Shown here piece by piece: positions 1 through 12,000 of a stretch of DNA of 64,000 bases. The DNA is from Crotalaria pallida (taxonomy: Eukaryota; Streptophyta; Magnoliopsida; Fabales; Fabaceae): the NCBI GenBank assembly GCA_037953625.1, contig CM075649.1, forward strand, positions 108,353,290 through 108,417,289. The letters are read 5' to 3'. The position numbers and the translations under genes are program-made. Numbering within the stretch: the first letter of the stretch is position 1; every line of letters begins with the position of its first letter. The notes under the pieces were generated by a model that made no database searches, was not told the origin of the DNA, and saw nothing but the letters and a program-made list of their open reading frames with translations.

Positions 1-1008
1 GTATATAACCTCCTCAATTCGCTCGATCTACCCATCGATATAATTTATTGGACGATCCGTCAATATTTTTATTATCCCTATATTTTCAAATAAAGATATG
101 TTTTAGGGAAAAGTGATATATTTTTATTGTATAATGATATATATTTATTATTTTAACAAAAATGAATTTATTTGATATATATATTTTAATGTTATAATTA
201 ATTTTATCATATGTCCCTATTTAGATCCAACACACTATTGACCTTGATCCTGGAGCAGTCGCGGATGTAAACGTGGCTATTTCGTTATTGCTAGGATTTC
301 CACGTAAGGGGAGTCACTTTTCCACACTTTGAGTTAGGGATAGTTCGAGTTTATAATAGGATTTGGGTTTAATGGTTGAATCGGGTTGTGGGTAACAAAA
401 TAGCACCAGTTTAGAGTTGGTTTAGGGTTGATGATGGTATTTTTGGGTTAATTTAATAATTGATTGATATAGTTATGCTTAAACCCCTTATGTATTTGTT
501 AATGTAGGAAGTGAAGAACCCTAGGGAGCTTACTTATATTAAAGTACTCTGAGACATACCTGAGTATGTCGACTAATTTGTAATATCTGTTGTTTGTCGA
601 GAAAATGCTATGTAAGTTGTATGCTAAATGGGTATAATTGTACTAAGTGGTAAAAGTGTGATATTTTGTTTAATGCTGGATATTAGATGGTGAAAATGAC
701 TAACTAATAGTAAGGGTAATATATGAATGCTTCGATGTTAAGTGTATTATAATTGTTTGTTAAGGGTGTGTGTGATAAATGGAAATATACATGATGTGAT
801 ATATGTTATATGATGTAAAATGATGATAGATATATAAGTTAAGGGATAAATGAAATAATTGTGAATTTAATAGTGATGATGATATGTGATGAATATATGT
901 TAAGTATGATGAAATGATAAATGGAGTGACTGAGAATTAAATGGTGATGATGATAAGTGGAATTATGTGTGTGAAAAATGAAAGAGGATGAATTTATGGA
1001 TTATGATT

Positions 1009-2561
1009 TGTTGGAATAATTGGTGGTATTTGGCAAGAATCACCCAAGAGGGGGGGTGAATTGGGTGTTTAAAAACTTTGAAATTTAATCGCAATAAAAC
1101 GTTCTTTGAAATAATAACAGAGATTAAAACGAGCGGAAGACTTAAAGAACGAGTTAAAACGTTTTTAAGAGCGTAATTGAAATAATATTACTATGAATAT
1201 TTAAAACATACTATACGAGAGATTGAATTAAAAATCATCACAAAGAAAAACACAATTCTCGTGTTATATAAATTAAAACTTGAAAATAGTTTTTATCTGC
1301 GAAAATAAGATTAACACAAAATATAAACGAGCGGAAAAATAAAAAGATAAGGGATACGAAATAATGCACCAGAGATTTTTATCCTGGTTCGGCCAACAAT
1401 GCCTACATTCAGTCCTCAAGCGACCCACTTGAGTTTTTCACTAAGCCAAGACGCAACTGCATCCCCAAGTACATCCAAAGCGCCCCGCAAGCTACTAGGA
1501 ATCCCACCGTTCGCCAGGGACATCAAATACAAATAGCCTAACTACTAGGAATCTCACCGTTCGTATAGCGCTACCCAAAACAACAAGGGTTACCTCACCC
1601 TATGAACGCGACACACGTTCAATCCTAAGGGAAAACACTCCTTAATGCCTAAGGTTGTCACACCCCTTACAATAAAATGGATTTGCACGAAGAAATGTGT
1701 GCAACTAACAATAAGCTCTCTAAATAGAGCGGATACAACAATAAAGACCTATGACAATATAATATACACAAGCAAACTCAAGGCAATAACACTATGATGA
1801 TGATGATGAAAATGATTTTTCTTCTCAAAGGATTTTTCAAAAAAAAATAGAGAAGGAGAAGAAGTAGACCTCCGGAGAAGAAGAAGAAAGAGATATTTAA
1901 AATATAGAAGAAGCAGCTTGAATTCAAAACGTGATCATCCAGAAAGGGAAACAAATCATTCTGGGAATCAGATTGATTTCAGCACGTTTTTAAAAAATTT
2001 GAATAAAATAATCGATTACTTTGGTCAGGTTAATCGATTACTTGCTCTCAGGTTTTTCACAAAAGTTGCAGCATTGAATATAATTGATTATTAGCTTCCA
2101 GTAATCGATTACTTGCACCTAAATGACCAGTTCAAGGAAGTAATCCATTACAGGAATCCAAATAATCCATTACATACTCTCTGGTTACAGTTTGCATCAA
2201 GTAATCGATTATTCCAGAAGGGGTAATCGATTACTCCACAATAAAATTAGTTTTGTTCATGAAAAAGTTGTAACCAAAGGTTTTCACAAAACATTTTTCA
2301 CAGAGAATATTCCTGGAGCAAAAGTTTAAAAGACTTCTTCTAGGTTTTTAAGAATAAAAGCAAATATCATCATCATATAGGTTATAACTAAGTGCTTTAA
2401 GAATATTAGATGCCTTACAAAGATATCTAAGCCCAAACACTAAATCTTCAACTTGCATAGTATCTTTGCAATCTTCAAAGTACCTGAACCTGTTAAGAAT
2501 ATATAAATAATTGTGTTGTGTCATCATAAAAACAACAAGAGGGAAACCATGAGTTTCAACA
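1009..2561 (-). mobile_element. Ty1/copia-type solo LTR with TSD TGATT
   Basis: The 1,553-bp unit has TG...CA ends when read on the minus strand (TGTTGAAACTC ... ATTCCAACA). It is flanked by the perfect 5-bp duplication TGATT at 1004-1008 and 2562-2566. Near 1048-1078 it carries the reverse complement of the AATTCACCCCCCTCTTGGG block, which also lies close to the end of the copia LTR at 5606-7557. Between 2010 and 2240 it has several AATCGATTAC motifs plus degenerate variants. No internal region or second LTR accompanies it, so it is a solo LTR produced by LTR-LTR recombination inside LTR Y. Confidence 0.8.
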
Positions 2562-2579
2562 TGATTGTGTATGTGTGAA

Positions 2580-3035
2580 TGACCCTCCCGTAGGGAGTGC
2601 GAATATGTGAATGAGTAGGAACAACCCTTCCAATGGAAGTGGAAATATGTTTGAATGAATAATGACCCTCCATAGCGGAGTGGAAATATGGATATTGACC
2701 CTCCGAAAGGAGTATGGATAATGACCCTCCCTAAGTGGAGCGTGAAAATATATAAATGGACCCTCCATAGCGGAGCGTGTATATAAATGGACCCTCCATA
2801 ACAGAGCGTGTATATAAATGGACCCTCCATAACGGAACGTGTATATAAATGGACCCTCCATAACGGAGCGTGTATATAAATGGACCCTCCATAATGGAGC
2901 GTGAATAATGGACCATCCCTAAGGGAGCGTGATTATGTATGTTATGGACCCTCCAATATGGAGTGTGTAAATGTAAATAGGACCCGCCCTAGTGGTGTGT
3001 GGATAATGGTAATAGGACCCACCGAAAGGTGAGCG
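2580..3035 (+). repeat. Tandem hairpin array in LTR Y (31-bp core unit)
   Basis: A core of about four near-identical 31-bp units (about 2776-2901) of the form GTGTATATAAATGGACCCTCC followed by ATAACGGAGC is flanked by diverged units. Each unit contains an inverted repeat. The arms vary together: CTCC/GGAG, CTCCC/GGGAG (about 2584), CTTCC/GGAAG (about 2627), CACC/GGTG (about 3020). Antisense reading gives repetitive peptides, which I treat as an artefact. The array lies about 0.4-0.8 kb before the LTR end. Confidence 0.85.
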
Positions 3036-3414
3036 AAAGATAAGGAAAGAATGAAAGGATTAGAAAGGAATATAGATAATATGTGATTGTGATGCAATTT
3101 GTTAGTTCATTGCTTGATTTGATTATTATGCTTGAGTTTCTATTATGAGCTATTTACTATCTTATGATTCACTGTGTTGTGAAGAGGTCTCACCCTTAGT
3201 GGTTATCATTTTAGGTGAATGCTAAGGTGCTTGAAGATCAGAGTGTCGCAGCGGAAGACTGGAAAGAAGGAAACTTTATTTTTGTGCTACTATATTGTAA
3301 ATGGATGCCCAAAATTATTTGTAAAAATTTGATTTGTGAAAAGAAATTTTTAAGTACATTATTTTAATTATAGACTTTTACGTGCTATTTTGTAATTAAG
3401 AATTGGGGTGTTAC

Positions 3415-5254
3415 ATCATCTATCTCACTGAGATCATATATCTCATCGAGCTCATCTACAACCGAACTTATCTATCTCACCGAGCTCATCAGTAACACCG
3501 AGCTCGTCTGTCACTGAGCTCATCTGTCTCACCGATCTCATGAGAAACGGACATATAGCCATGAGTTCACGGGAACCGAACAGCTAGTACCGAACTCATG
3601 AGAACTGACCTTGCATTGACGTTAAGGCATCTCAGCCTCTACGTGCCTAGCCTCTCGTTAGTGAGGTTAAACCGATCTTGCACCGACGACAAGATATCTC
3701 GGTCTCCAGGCACCGAGCATTTCGTTTTACCTGTCTTATTCCTAGAGGGTGCTCCCAAGAATCTGAGCACCGATATCCTAGCACAGACCCCATGACTCCA
3801 GTCCGATCGATTCGATCGTAGGCCGATCAGTTAACACTTTACGAGCACCGACCACGATCTAGTTGGATTCATAACACACCAAGTTAGAGCCGAACACTGT
3901 GCTAGAACAAATGACTGCACAGAGTTATCCGCACTCAGGCGCCCCGTTATCCGCGCCAGTCGTACGTATAAGCGTCCCTTTTAATCGCTGCTTGTCCTTT
4001 TCAAATCACTGTGTATGATTTCCTCAAGAAGCCAATGAATTATAGCCACACGTTCCCAAAGCTTCCCAAAGAAGCTTCTCACCAGGACCACATATTTATT
4101 TCCATAGGGGAATAAAAGAAAAATAAAGGCCAATCACAGCAAAGACTTTTCTTCATTCTTCTTCTTCTTCTTCGTGAACCCCTTTTCTCTGTCAAAGCTT
4201 AAGAGCCCAAGAGTTCACTCTACTCCATTGCTATCATCACCACCCAAACCCCATCACACGAACTTCATCATCATCAAGCCCGTTTCTATTATTACAAGAC
4301 ACACTTCTTCATTTACTTCATCATCAACACACACGATTTCCTTCTCTTCCCATGAAGAACAAGTTTTGTACTTCCTTCCCTTCAAGATCCTAAGGGCTTG
4401 TTATCAGTCATTATCAAGCTCATAAGCTAAATTTCATCTACCTCTCTTTCTCACAATTCTCACGGACTCTATCGCGTTCTCTCATGAGTTCCTCTCTCTT
4501 TCTCTCACGATTTTCTCTCTCTTCCAAGTGTAGGAGGCGTGTCTTTCCAACCCGCCACTTCACGAGCTTGCTGCAATTCCTCGGCTCGTCTTCTGGCCAA
4601 CCTCGCAGCTGTCACGCTCGGCTTCTCTAGGTTCAGTTGAAGGAACTTCTTAAAAGCTGGGGTTTGGTACTCGGCTCACCCCTCCATTCGGTTGAGGTAA
4701 GGAGTGGGTGTTACCTTAGCTTAGGTTTGGGTTTCTAGTGTGCTCATAGTGAGTACTAAGAATGGGTGTTAGCTTAGGATATTGAACCACAGGATAGGGG
4801 ATATAGATTATTGTTAGAGAATAAAATGAATAAACAAAAAGAACCCATTAAATTAACTATGAATATGTGTATGTTTGTTAAGCATGGCTAAATGTGTGAA
4901 ATGTGATAACTGTTTTGTGCATGTCTGATACTGTTTAGATAATACGCGATCCAACCATGGGTGGCTGAGATGGGGGAAATGGTGTAAAATGCTAGGTAAT
5001 AGATTAAATGAGGAGTAATAACTAGAGAACAGAAATTACAACAAGAAGACGAGTGAAATGGTAAAAAGGGAAATGAGCCGAGAGAATTCAAGTGAATGAA
5101 TATAAGTAAAAAAATAAGTAAAGAATAATGGTTGTGTGAGACGGGTCGAGTTAGACATTCTGGTGGGTGCAATAAGCCGCGCATGAAAATGTGTGCTGCA
5201 AGTTACAAGCGGATCGAGTGCAATGATCGCATAAGACACAATTGATGTGTTCCT
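3415..5254 (+). mobile_element. Gypsy LTR 'X', first visible segment
   Basis: This sequence is interrupted at 5255 by a copia-type unit. It continues at 7563-7669, 26456-26493 and 32676-33454, where the LTR ends next to a decayed PBS. The pieces total about 2.76 kb, similar to the 2.7-2.8 kb W-family LTRs. The first 200 bp are degenerate repeats around CACCGAGCTCATC. The stretch 4140-4750 is CT-rich and ends in a GGTAAGGAG-like motif resembling positions 56790-56815 of the W-family LTR. The 5' boundary is unresolved: it either abuts LTR Y at 3414, or Y is itself nested in X. Short ORFs here are low-complexity and not credible. Confidence 0.5.
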
Positions 5255-5593
5255 TGTGGAAATATGAATTTCCCTTATGCTTGTAGCATTGTGTTTTGAT
5301 GATAACGAATCATATTGTTTGTTATACCTTTATTCTGCCTATACTTGATTATGTGTATTTACAATTGTCCATTATACATTATATTATGCTTTACTGACTT
5401 GGACGTTGGAGATACCCTCTTGCAGGATAATGGAAACTCTAATTGATGCCTGGAGTTTAGTGTTTTATCATCTTATTTATGTGCATCAATTCAGGGGGAG
5501 ACATTGATATTCCTATGTGTGAGGGGGAGATATATTTTTATATATGCATATTGCTTTAACCCTTGTCTTGCAGAGAATAGGTTTGACATCAAC

Positions 5594-5605
5594 AAAAAGG
5601 GGGAG
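5594..5605 (+). other. Polypurine tract of the copia-type unit
   Basis: AAAAAGGGGGAG lies immediately upstream of the LTR start TGTTAAAATT (5606), as expected for plus-strand priming. Two weaker GGGGGAG tracts occur at about 5494 and 5522. Confidence 0.75.
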
Positions 5606-7557
5606 TGTTAAAATTCAACGTGGAAGAACGTTGAAGAGTTTTGATGATGCCAAATAAGGACCAATCAAAGTAAAGTGCAAGTCAAGTTTCAAGCAAAGAG
5701 CTTCAAGATGCTATATCTTTGTTCTCATTAGGAAATCAATGTAAGGCTAGAATAATTGTCTCACTATTGTTTAGGCCCTTATTTAGAGTTCTTGGAGAAG
5801 AAGCGTTTTAAATTTAAAGAATGTTTTAATTGCAAAAAGAGTTTTCTAAAAATATTATTTTATTGTCTTAATTGATTCACTGTGAAAATATATCTTGGCA
5901 ACCTCTAGCTGGATTTCTCTAAGTTGTGAAAATCTGTTTTTACAAGTTTTGACAGAGATAATCGATTACTCTTTCAAGATAATCGATTATTTATGTTGCA
6001 TCATAGAAAATCCAGAAAGTGTGTAATCGAGTATTTGAACCTGGTTAATCCATTACTTTTTGTATAAAAGTAATCGATTACTTGGCACAGATAATCGATT
6101 ACTGGAGTTGCATCATATATTTTCTAGAGGCTGTGTAATCGATTATTTGACCAGTGATAATCGATTATATCAGTTGCATCATATATTAAACAAGGGTGAA
6201 GTAATCGATTAAATTCAATGTTGTAATCGATTACTAGTTTTTCAAAAGAATTTAAAAGTTTCTATTTTTAAAGGGATAATTGATTGCCTCCCTGAAGTAA
6301 TCGATTACCTTAAGTCTTATTGAAAAAACGTGTCAGAATCGTTTTGATTTATTTCCAGATTTGTTTTTATATAAATGATTCTGATTTATTTTCAAAATTC
6401 GAATTTGATTTTATTTTTGAAAATATTCCTTTTTTATTTAAGATTCAAATCTTTATTTTATTTCTTAAATCTATTTGATTTGATTTTGATTTCAAAAATA
6501 TTATTTTATTTATTTGATTTCAGAAAATCAATCTTTATATATTTCCTGATTTGTTTTTGAATTTGATTTATTTTCAAAATCGTTTTTGATTTGATTATGA
6601 TTTCAAATTCAAAATTCAAATATTTTCAAATCTTTTTAAATAGAAAGTATTTCTCTCTTTTTCATAGAACGCTCCTGACAATATTTTTGAGAAAACGCTT
6701 TTCACGTTCTATTCTTCTTCTTCTCCTCCATATTCTCTAAGTTTTGACCTATACTATAGTGAAACCTTTACCACAGCCATTAGAGCGTTATTGTTGTAAT
6801 CGTGTTATTTAGAACACACTTTTGTTAGAGACCTATTATTGTTGTATCCGCACTATCAAGAGTGCATTATAGTTGTACTCAATCTCATATCCGTAACCGT
6901 GGTTGTAAAGGGGTGTGTGACCCTTAGAGACTAGGGAGTGAATCTCCTAGTGCGGACGTGTTGCGTTCGTGTGTGTAGGGTGAGGAACCCTTCTGTATTG
7001 GGTAGTGCTAGACGAACGGTGGGTCACCTAGTAGTTAGGCTATCTGGTTGTTGTTGAGGTCTCTAGCGAAAGGAGGTTCCTAGTAGCTTGCGAGGCGCTC
7101 TGGTTGTATTCGGGGACGCGGGGGCGTCTTTGGAATATTAGTGAAAATCACAAGTGGGTCGCTTGGGGACTGGATGTAGGCTGCTTTGCCGAACCAGGAT
7201 AAAATCTCCGGTGCAATCTCTTTTATCCCTCATCTCTTTATTTTCGTTATTGTTGCATGTGCGTAAGTGTTATATTTATTCTTATTACAACGTATCGATT
7301 ATTATTAATTTAATTATTTTAAATTAATCAACGCGCGTTAGACTTTTCGTTGTTATATTATTGTTTATCTTCGCGCATAATATTAATCGTTGTTATTATT
7401 GTTTGCTTCCGCTTGCATAATCGTTTTCATCGTTTTAAGAGTTTTCCGCTGCAAGGTTTATCTATTTTATTGAAAACGATTTAAATCGAATATTTTCCAA
7501 TATTTTCGTAAACACCCAATTCACCCCCCTCTTGGGTGACGGCTACCAATCCTAACA
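5606..7557 (+). mobile_element. Copia-type LTR rich in AATCGATTAC motifs
   Basis: The LTR begins TGTTAAAATTC and ends in CCTAACA. It carries about ten exact or near-exact AATCGATTAC motifs between 5949 and 6310, then a T/A-rich stretch (6340-6640), then the CACCCAATTCACCCCCC block shared with the copia solo LTR at 1009-2561. No ORF of note. Confidence 0.7.
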
Positions 7558-7562
7558 TTCCT

Positions 7563-7669
7563 GTGCAGCTGTAAGACATGCACCACGTACGCGGGGGTGT
7601 GCCCAGTAATGACTCACACAAGATTCTGAGTAATGGAATTGGTTAGGAAGTGCTCCTGGTCATGTAAGA
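7563..7669 (+). mobile_element. Gypsy LTR X, second segment
   Basis: This is a continuation of the host LTR between the copia-type unit and the 18.8-kb gag-only element. It shares the GCAGCTGTAAGACATGCACC-type stretch with 32680-32705. Its last five bases (TAAGA, 7665-7669) are the left TSD of the next element. Confidence 0.55.
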
Positions 7670-7945
7670 TGTAACACCCCGATTTGGAAATAGAATTTTC
7701 ACTAAAAATTTGCGCCATTTTTTTTTTAAACATTACCAAACCATTTCATTTTAATTCTTTTACAAAAAGGTTTTCATAAAACAATTTGATTCATTTGGTT
7801 TTAAATATTTGGTTCATAAACTCGCAATATAAAATTCTTTTCCAAAAAGAGATGTCACTAACACCTTTCCAAAAAGCTCCTTTTCGTGATGCCAAAATTA
7901 TTCGATGGTTAATTTGCGGAAAACATTTCATTTTAATTATTTAAA

Positions 7946-9073
7946 GAGAACTGCTATTTGGTACGAAGAGATAACAACACGAATTGACGAATTGCTGACG
8001 TGGCTTGTTTTGGTTTTTTATTTTAATTTTTTATATAAGAAAACATCTAGCTAATTGATTAAAAAATAATTTACTATTCCCTCCGGTCCTATATATAGGG
8101 TATACTTAACCATATTTTCCGGACCAAGGAAAGTGGTTACTTTTATGAATTTTATGAGAATATATTGTAACATTACAATTTTATCCCTCCACTTTACTTG
8201 GAAAGTTCACATTCATTAACGAATAACAAAAAAAATTAGTCAAAGCATTTAATAAAAACAAAAAAGGGAAAAAACAATTAATGATGAATAGGAAATATAA
8301 AGTGTCCTATACATAAGACCAAAGACTTTTTCTAGAAGTTGTCCTATATATAGGAAGACTGGGAGTAGTTTCTCTTTGAGGTTGCACGCCAAAACCTTTT
8401 TCTGGGCACTCAACCCACGACACAACGATACAGGGATGATGCTCTATTATCATGGTTTATTATTTTCAATTGCCCAATGCAACACAATTCCATTTTTTTT
8501 CTATCTCTGCTTATAGTTTAATCATCCAATACATTCTAAAACAGAATAAAATATCTAAGAGAGAAAACATGTAATGGAAAAGAAAGAAATGTGTGTGGTA
8601 GCGCTCTATTATCATAGGAGGACAACAAATTGAGAAGTTAAGGAAGTTTCCATTTCCAATTTTCAATTTTGAAAACACTATCTCTTTACTGAAACAATGC
8701 TTTCATCGCCGCCCTTATTTCCTTGAGTATTTTTAGATCTGAAAATCTCAAGAGAAGGAGAAAGATCCACCTTGGAGGATAGCAGAAGGTTGTAGTAGTA
8801 GAAAGGAAATATAACCACACTAGGTTAGGCGGCATTAAATATAATAGGTCGTGCATGTGTTTTCCCTTCTCTACTTCACCTCCAGTAATTGTAAATGCGA
8901 GAGGAGTTGGTGGCAATGAAATAATAAACGACGATGAAGGAGCAAAGCGGTGGGGTAACAGAGTGAAAAACAAGGAAATAGCTTATCTTTGACCATAGAG
9001 ATATTTCACCTAAATATGCCACGTGTTCGTATGGTTTTTACGAAAATGGATTTCGTACCAAACAGCATTTTCC
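7946..9073. mobile_element. Mutator-like DNA transposon, 1.1 kb, 9-bp TSD TTATTTAAA
   Basis: The insertion is absent from the otherwise matching right-hand LTR, so both ends are defined by comparison. TTATTTAAA occurs at 7937-7945 and 9074-9082. The ends are inverted: GAGAACTGCTATTTGGTACG on the left against GGAAAATGCTGTTTGGTACG on the right (reverse complement). A 9-bp TSD and a G-starting TIR fit Mutator-like elements. No transposase is present. A 95-codon minus-strand ORF at 8686-8973 is not recognisable and could be captured host sequence, but there is no support beyond its length. Confidence 0.85.
8072..8367. mobile_element. Stowaway-like MITE nested in the Mutator-like element
   Basis: The element has ATTCCCTCCGGTCCTATATA at the left and the inverted TCCTATATATAGGAAGACTG-GGAG at the right, bounded by TA dinucleotides. 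TA targets and CTCCCTCC-type ends characterise Stowaway (Tc1/mariner) MITEs. Confidence 0.7.
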
Positions 9074-12000
9074 TTATTTAAATTAACTTCATACATAATA
9101 AAAAAGAACTTCTTTTATTCCATTTAAAATAATCCATATTACAACTGGGGTTACATTCGGGACAGATTAATCATGTCCTAATCACCTTAAGATAGGATAC
9201 AAAGCAAAGACTATCCTATCTTATACTATAAGTCTTCATTGCTATCTCCTATCACAAATGTCTAGAAGATTCCTCGATTGCTGCTTATGCTTCCTCCTTG
9301 TGTGCATCATCCCATGATCCTCTTCCTGTCTTAAGCTACCACTCCTTGATCTGCCATCTGTGGACATCGTTCCCCAATGTCCACAGGAAAGGGAAATAGA
9401 GAGAGTAAGCACTTCCGAACGATATTATCGTCGACGGCGTGGGCTTACCATAGGGGAATATTAAGACCACGCAAACATGTACATCATTATTACCATTACC
9501 ATATTGCATTTGTTACCATAAAATCTTTTCCCAAGAAGGTTATACTTCTTAAAACCATAGCCGTTAAATTATCTTTAGTCTCTAAGTTTCATACCATCGG
9601 TAAATCAAAAAAAAAAGGGTACCATCACCAAGGTTCAAGGTATGGATATCACACACGTTACATCTCCTCCGCAAGTCCAACCATGTCCTAGTTCGGAAAG
9701 CAGATGGGACGCACAGGAACCCTAGCCACACTGGCATCGAAGTCGGTAAACGAAAAAGGCTATACCATCGCCAGTGGTCAGTAAGATATAAAAATTCATG
9801 TGACCAACACCGGCGGTCAACAAGATTCATTTCATAAAAGTTTCCAAAAACCCAACCCTTACCGAACTTCTATCCCCGTTCAGGTTCCCTCTCACCATCT
9901 ATGATTTGCTCAAGGGGCGACAGTACTATCTTCAGTTGGCCTGCAGTCCTCGCTACGACGAAAGCCCAGACTCCTACGTGAACCTTGTCATTGTAGTCTC
10001 GCCCCGCCTAAAGAAGTACTCGAGGCTTCTTGACGTTTCACCGTCCTTGCCCTCCCCTATTGCAATCATCACTTGAAGAACTCCTATCTCCAAGCATACC
10101 TGAGTATCCGTAGATAAACAGGGTGTCTTTCCTCTCCACTACTTCACTCTCAACGCAAGGTTTAAAATAAAGGGTTCCTATGTCTTTTAAGTTATCGGAG
10201 AGTTTTTACAAAGTTTAACATTCCTAGTTGTGGTCGACCCATTCTAAACCTTGCTTCTAACGGGCCTCGACCTCTAAGGGATTAGCTTCTCATGGACACT
10301 TCCAGGTCACAGGGAATTCAGCACTTAAAGATCAAGCATGTCATCATGACAATGCGATCCGGGGGTGGTATTATAACTTTCATAAACCTCTGTAAAGGTT
10401 CCACATTAATTCCTTAACCATAAAACCTTTAATCAATTCCCAAAAATTATCCACCATGACATCTTATGAATCAATTATTTTCCAATAATAAGTTGATATA
10501 TCATATTCGCCAGACATATTATAATTTAATATTATGATAGATCCAACATCATAATAAAACAAGATATACAACACATACAATTATATCCGAGGGATCCTGT
10601 TTTCGTATGAACGGTGGGACATACACACACAATTGTCGTTCTACTACTCACTCGATAGATCCCTAGTTCCGACCTTTGAGATGATACGAAACGTCCTAAT
10701 ATTACACTACATGCCACTATGTCTTAAGAAGGCTTCTCTCTCACCTTGAGTTGAAGCTACAAAATTAGTGTCCTCTTGCTTTGAAGTCACGTCACCCCAA
10801 ATCCGAACGAAAGCCTTTACCAAATAATATTTACAAAATAATTTCATAAATAACTACTCAATTACAATTAAGCAAACCACAAGCCACATATCCTTAACAA
10901 CAATTTCCTTTATCACTTTTAGAAATCAAGAAGACTTTGAACAAAAACTTCCAACACTTAAAACAAATCATACTTTACAGAATCAAAACCTTTAAAACGT
11001 CAATGGAAATTTTTTTAGAACTAATTATTAAATCAAAAGAGATTATTTCACACTTTTCATTAACTCTGAAAATCAATAACAACTACCGCTCAAGGATTAA
11101 CATAAAACAAACAACTTAAACTTGATGCAACCTTTTTAATCATTTGGACAGCCCAGAAACACCTTCTTTAAAAATCCAATTTAACATTTACCAAAAAAAC
11201 CTAACACATCAACAATCCTTCTAACATATAGCTTTAAAAACATAATCATAACACCTTGAAAATAAATCTAAATTTTTCTTTTACTAATAATCTTACTTCT
11301 CAGCATCTTATAACAACTACCATGTTCAGACTATTCATACAGCATGACTTTAAGGTATTTTTCTTTTGATGCAAATCTTAATCAGATCAAGCAGTAAACA
11401 AGTTTTGCAAAAATCATGTTATAAGCATATATAATTAAATAAGAAAGTAAACTCGAGCATTCAAAATCCAAAATACTTTCTCTATCATTAATTAGATTAA
11501 GTTACAGACCAAAATCAGATTACAGAAGATTCACTCTCAAACATCAGTACCTTCACATAATTATTTTTACACAATAACCTTTGCAGATATTCACACCAAC
11601 TTAACATTAATTAACCAAATATAACCTTTGAAAACATTAATTTCTCAAAGTCTTTGAAGTTTTGGAACCATGTAAATACTTAGAAAATAAATCATTTCTA
11701 AAATAAAACTAACAAAACTTTAAAATTAAATATCAAATCAATATTTCTTTTCAAGAACCTCCCTAAATCATTTTTCACATTTCCATGCAAATACAAACAC
11801 ATTTCATTCAAACACATATACAACCTTACTTATAATTATTATAAAATTACTTTTTAAAAAAAATTCACTTTTAATCCTAAACATTTATACTTCAAGATTA
11901 ACATGAATTTCACATATCTAATCATTCAAGAACAAGTCACAACATGAATACTGTACATTTCACACTTTTGGACAGCATGCATACATAAACTTAAAAATTC

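Larger units (their letters stand above)
1..3414 (+). mobile_element. Ty3/gypsy-type LTR 'Y', 3' portion (left end outside window)
   Basis: The segment ends in GGGGTGTTACA at 3414, the usual 3' terminus of plant gypsy LTRs of the TGTAACACCC class. The left end is outside the window. After subtracting the nested copia solo LTR and its TSD, about 1.86 kb of this LTR is visible. It contains a hairpin-forming tandem array (about 2580-3035). No gag or pol coding is present and no PBS follows the end, so it is a solo LTR or a 3' LTR. The orientation is taken from the terminal motif. Bases 1-1008 are AT-rich LTR sequence with no credible ORF. Confidence 0.6.
5255..7557 (+). mobile_element. Ty1/copia (SIRE-like) remnant with TSD TTCCT
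   Basis: The unit begins TGTGGAAATATG and ends ATCCTAACA. It is flanked by TTCCT at 5250-5254 and 7558-7562. The part before 5606 starts like a copia LTR: its TTTCCCT...TTTTGATGATAA pattern resembles the start of the copia solo LTR at 1009-2561. It then becomes a 3' internal region with three GGGGGAG polypurine stretches. From 5606 a full LTR (1,952 bp) follows. I infer an element whose 5' LTR and coding region were deleted internally while both outer ends survived. The retained ends do not match each other well, so a recombinant origin is also possible. There is no coding capacity. Confidence 0.6.

Noticed and set aside
2348..2916. Antisense ORFs encoding repeated EGPFIYT/YGGSIYI peptides
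   Set aside because: They are translations of the 31-bp tandem array and adjoining LTR. Unit length not divisible by three makes the frames cycle, and there is no start context or conservation.
4174..4425. 83-codon Ser/His-rich ORF
   Set aside because: CT-rich LTR sequence; low complexity.
9377..9691. LTR ORF MSTGKGNRES..., also present at 20690-20920
   Set aside because: Present twice only because the LTRs are duplicates. Indels change its length (104 versus 76 codons), so it is not maintained.
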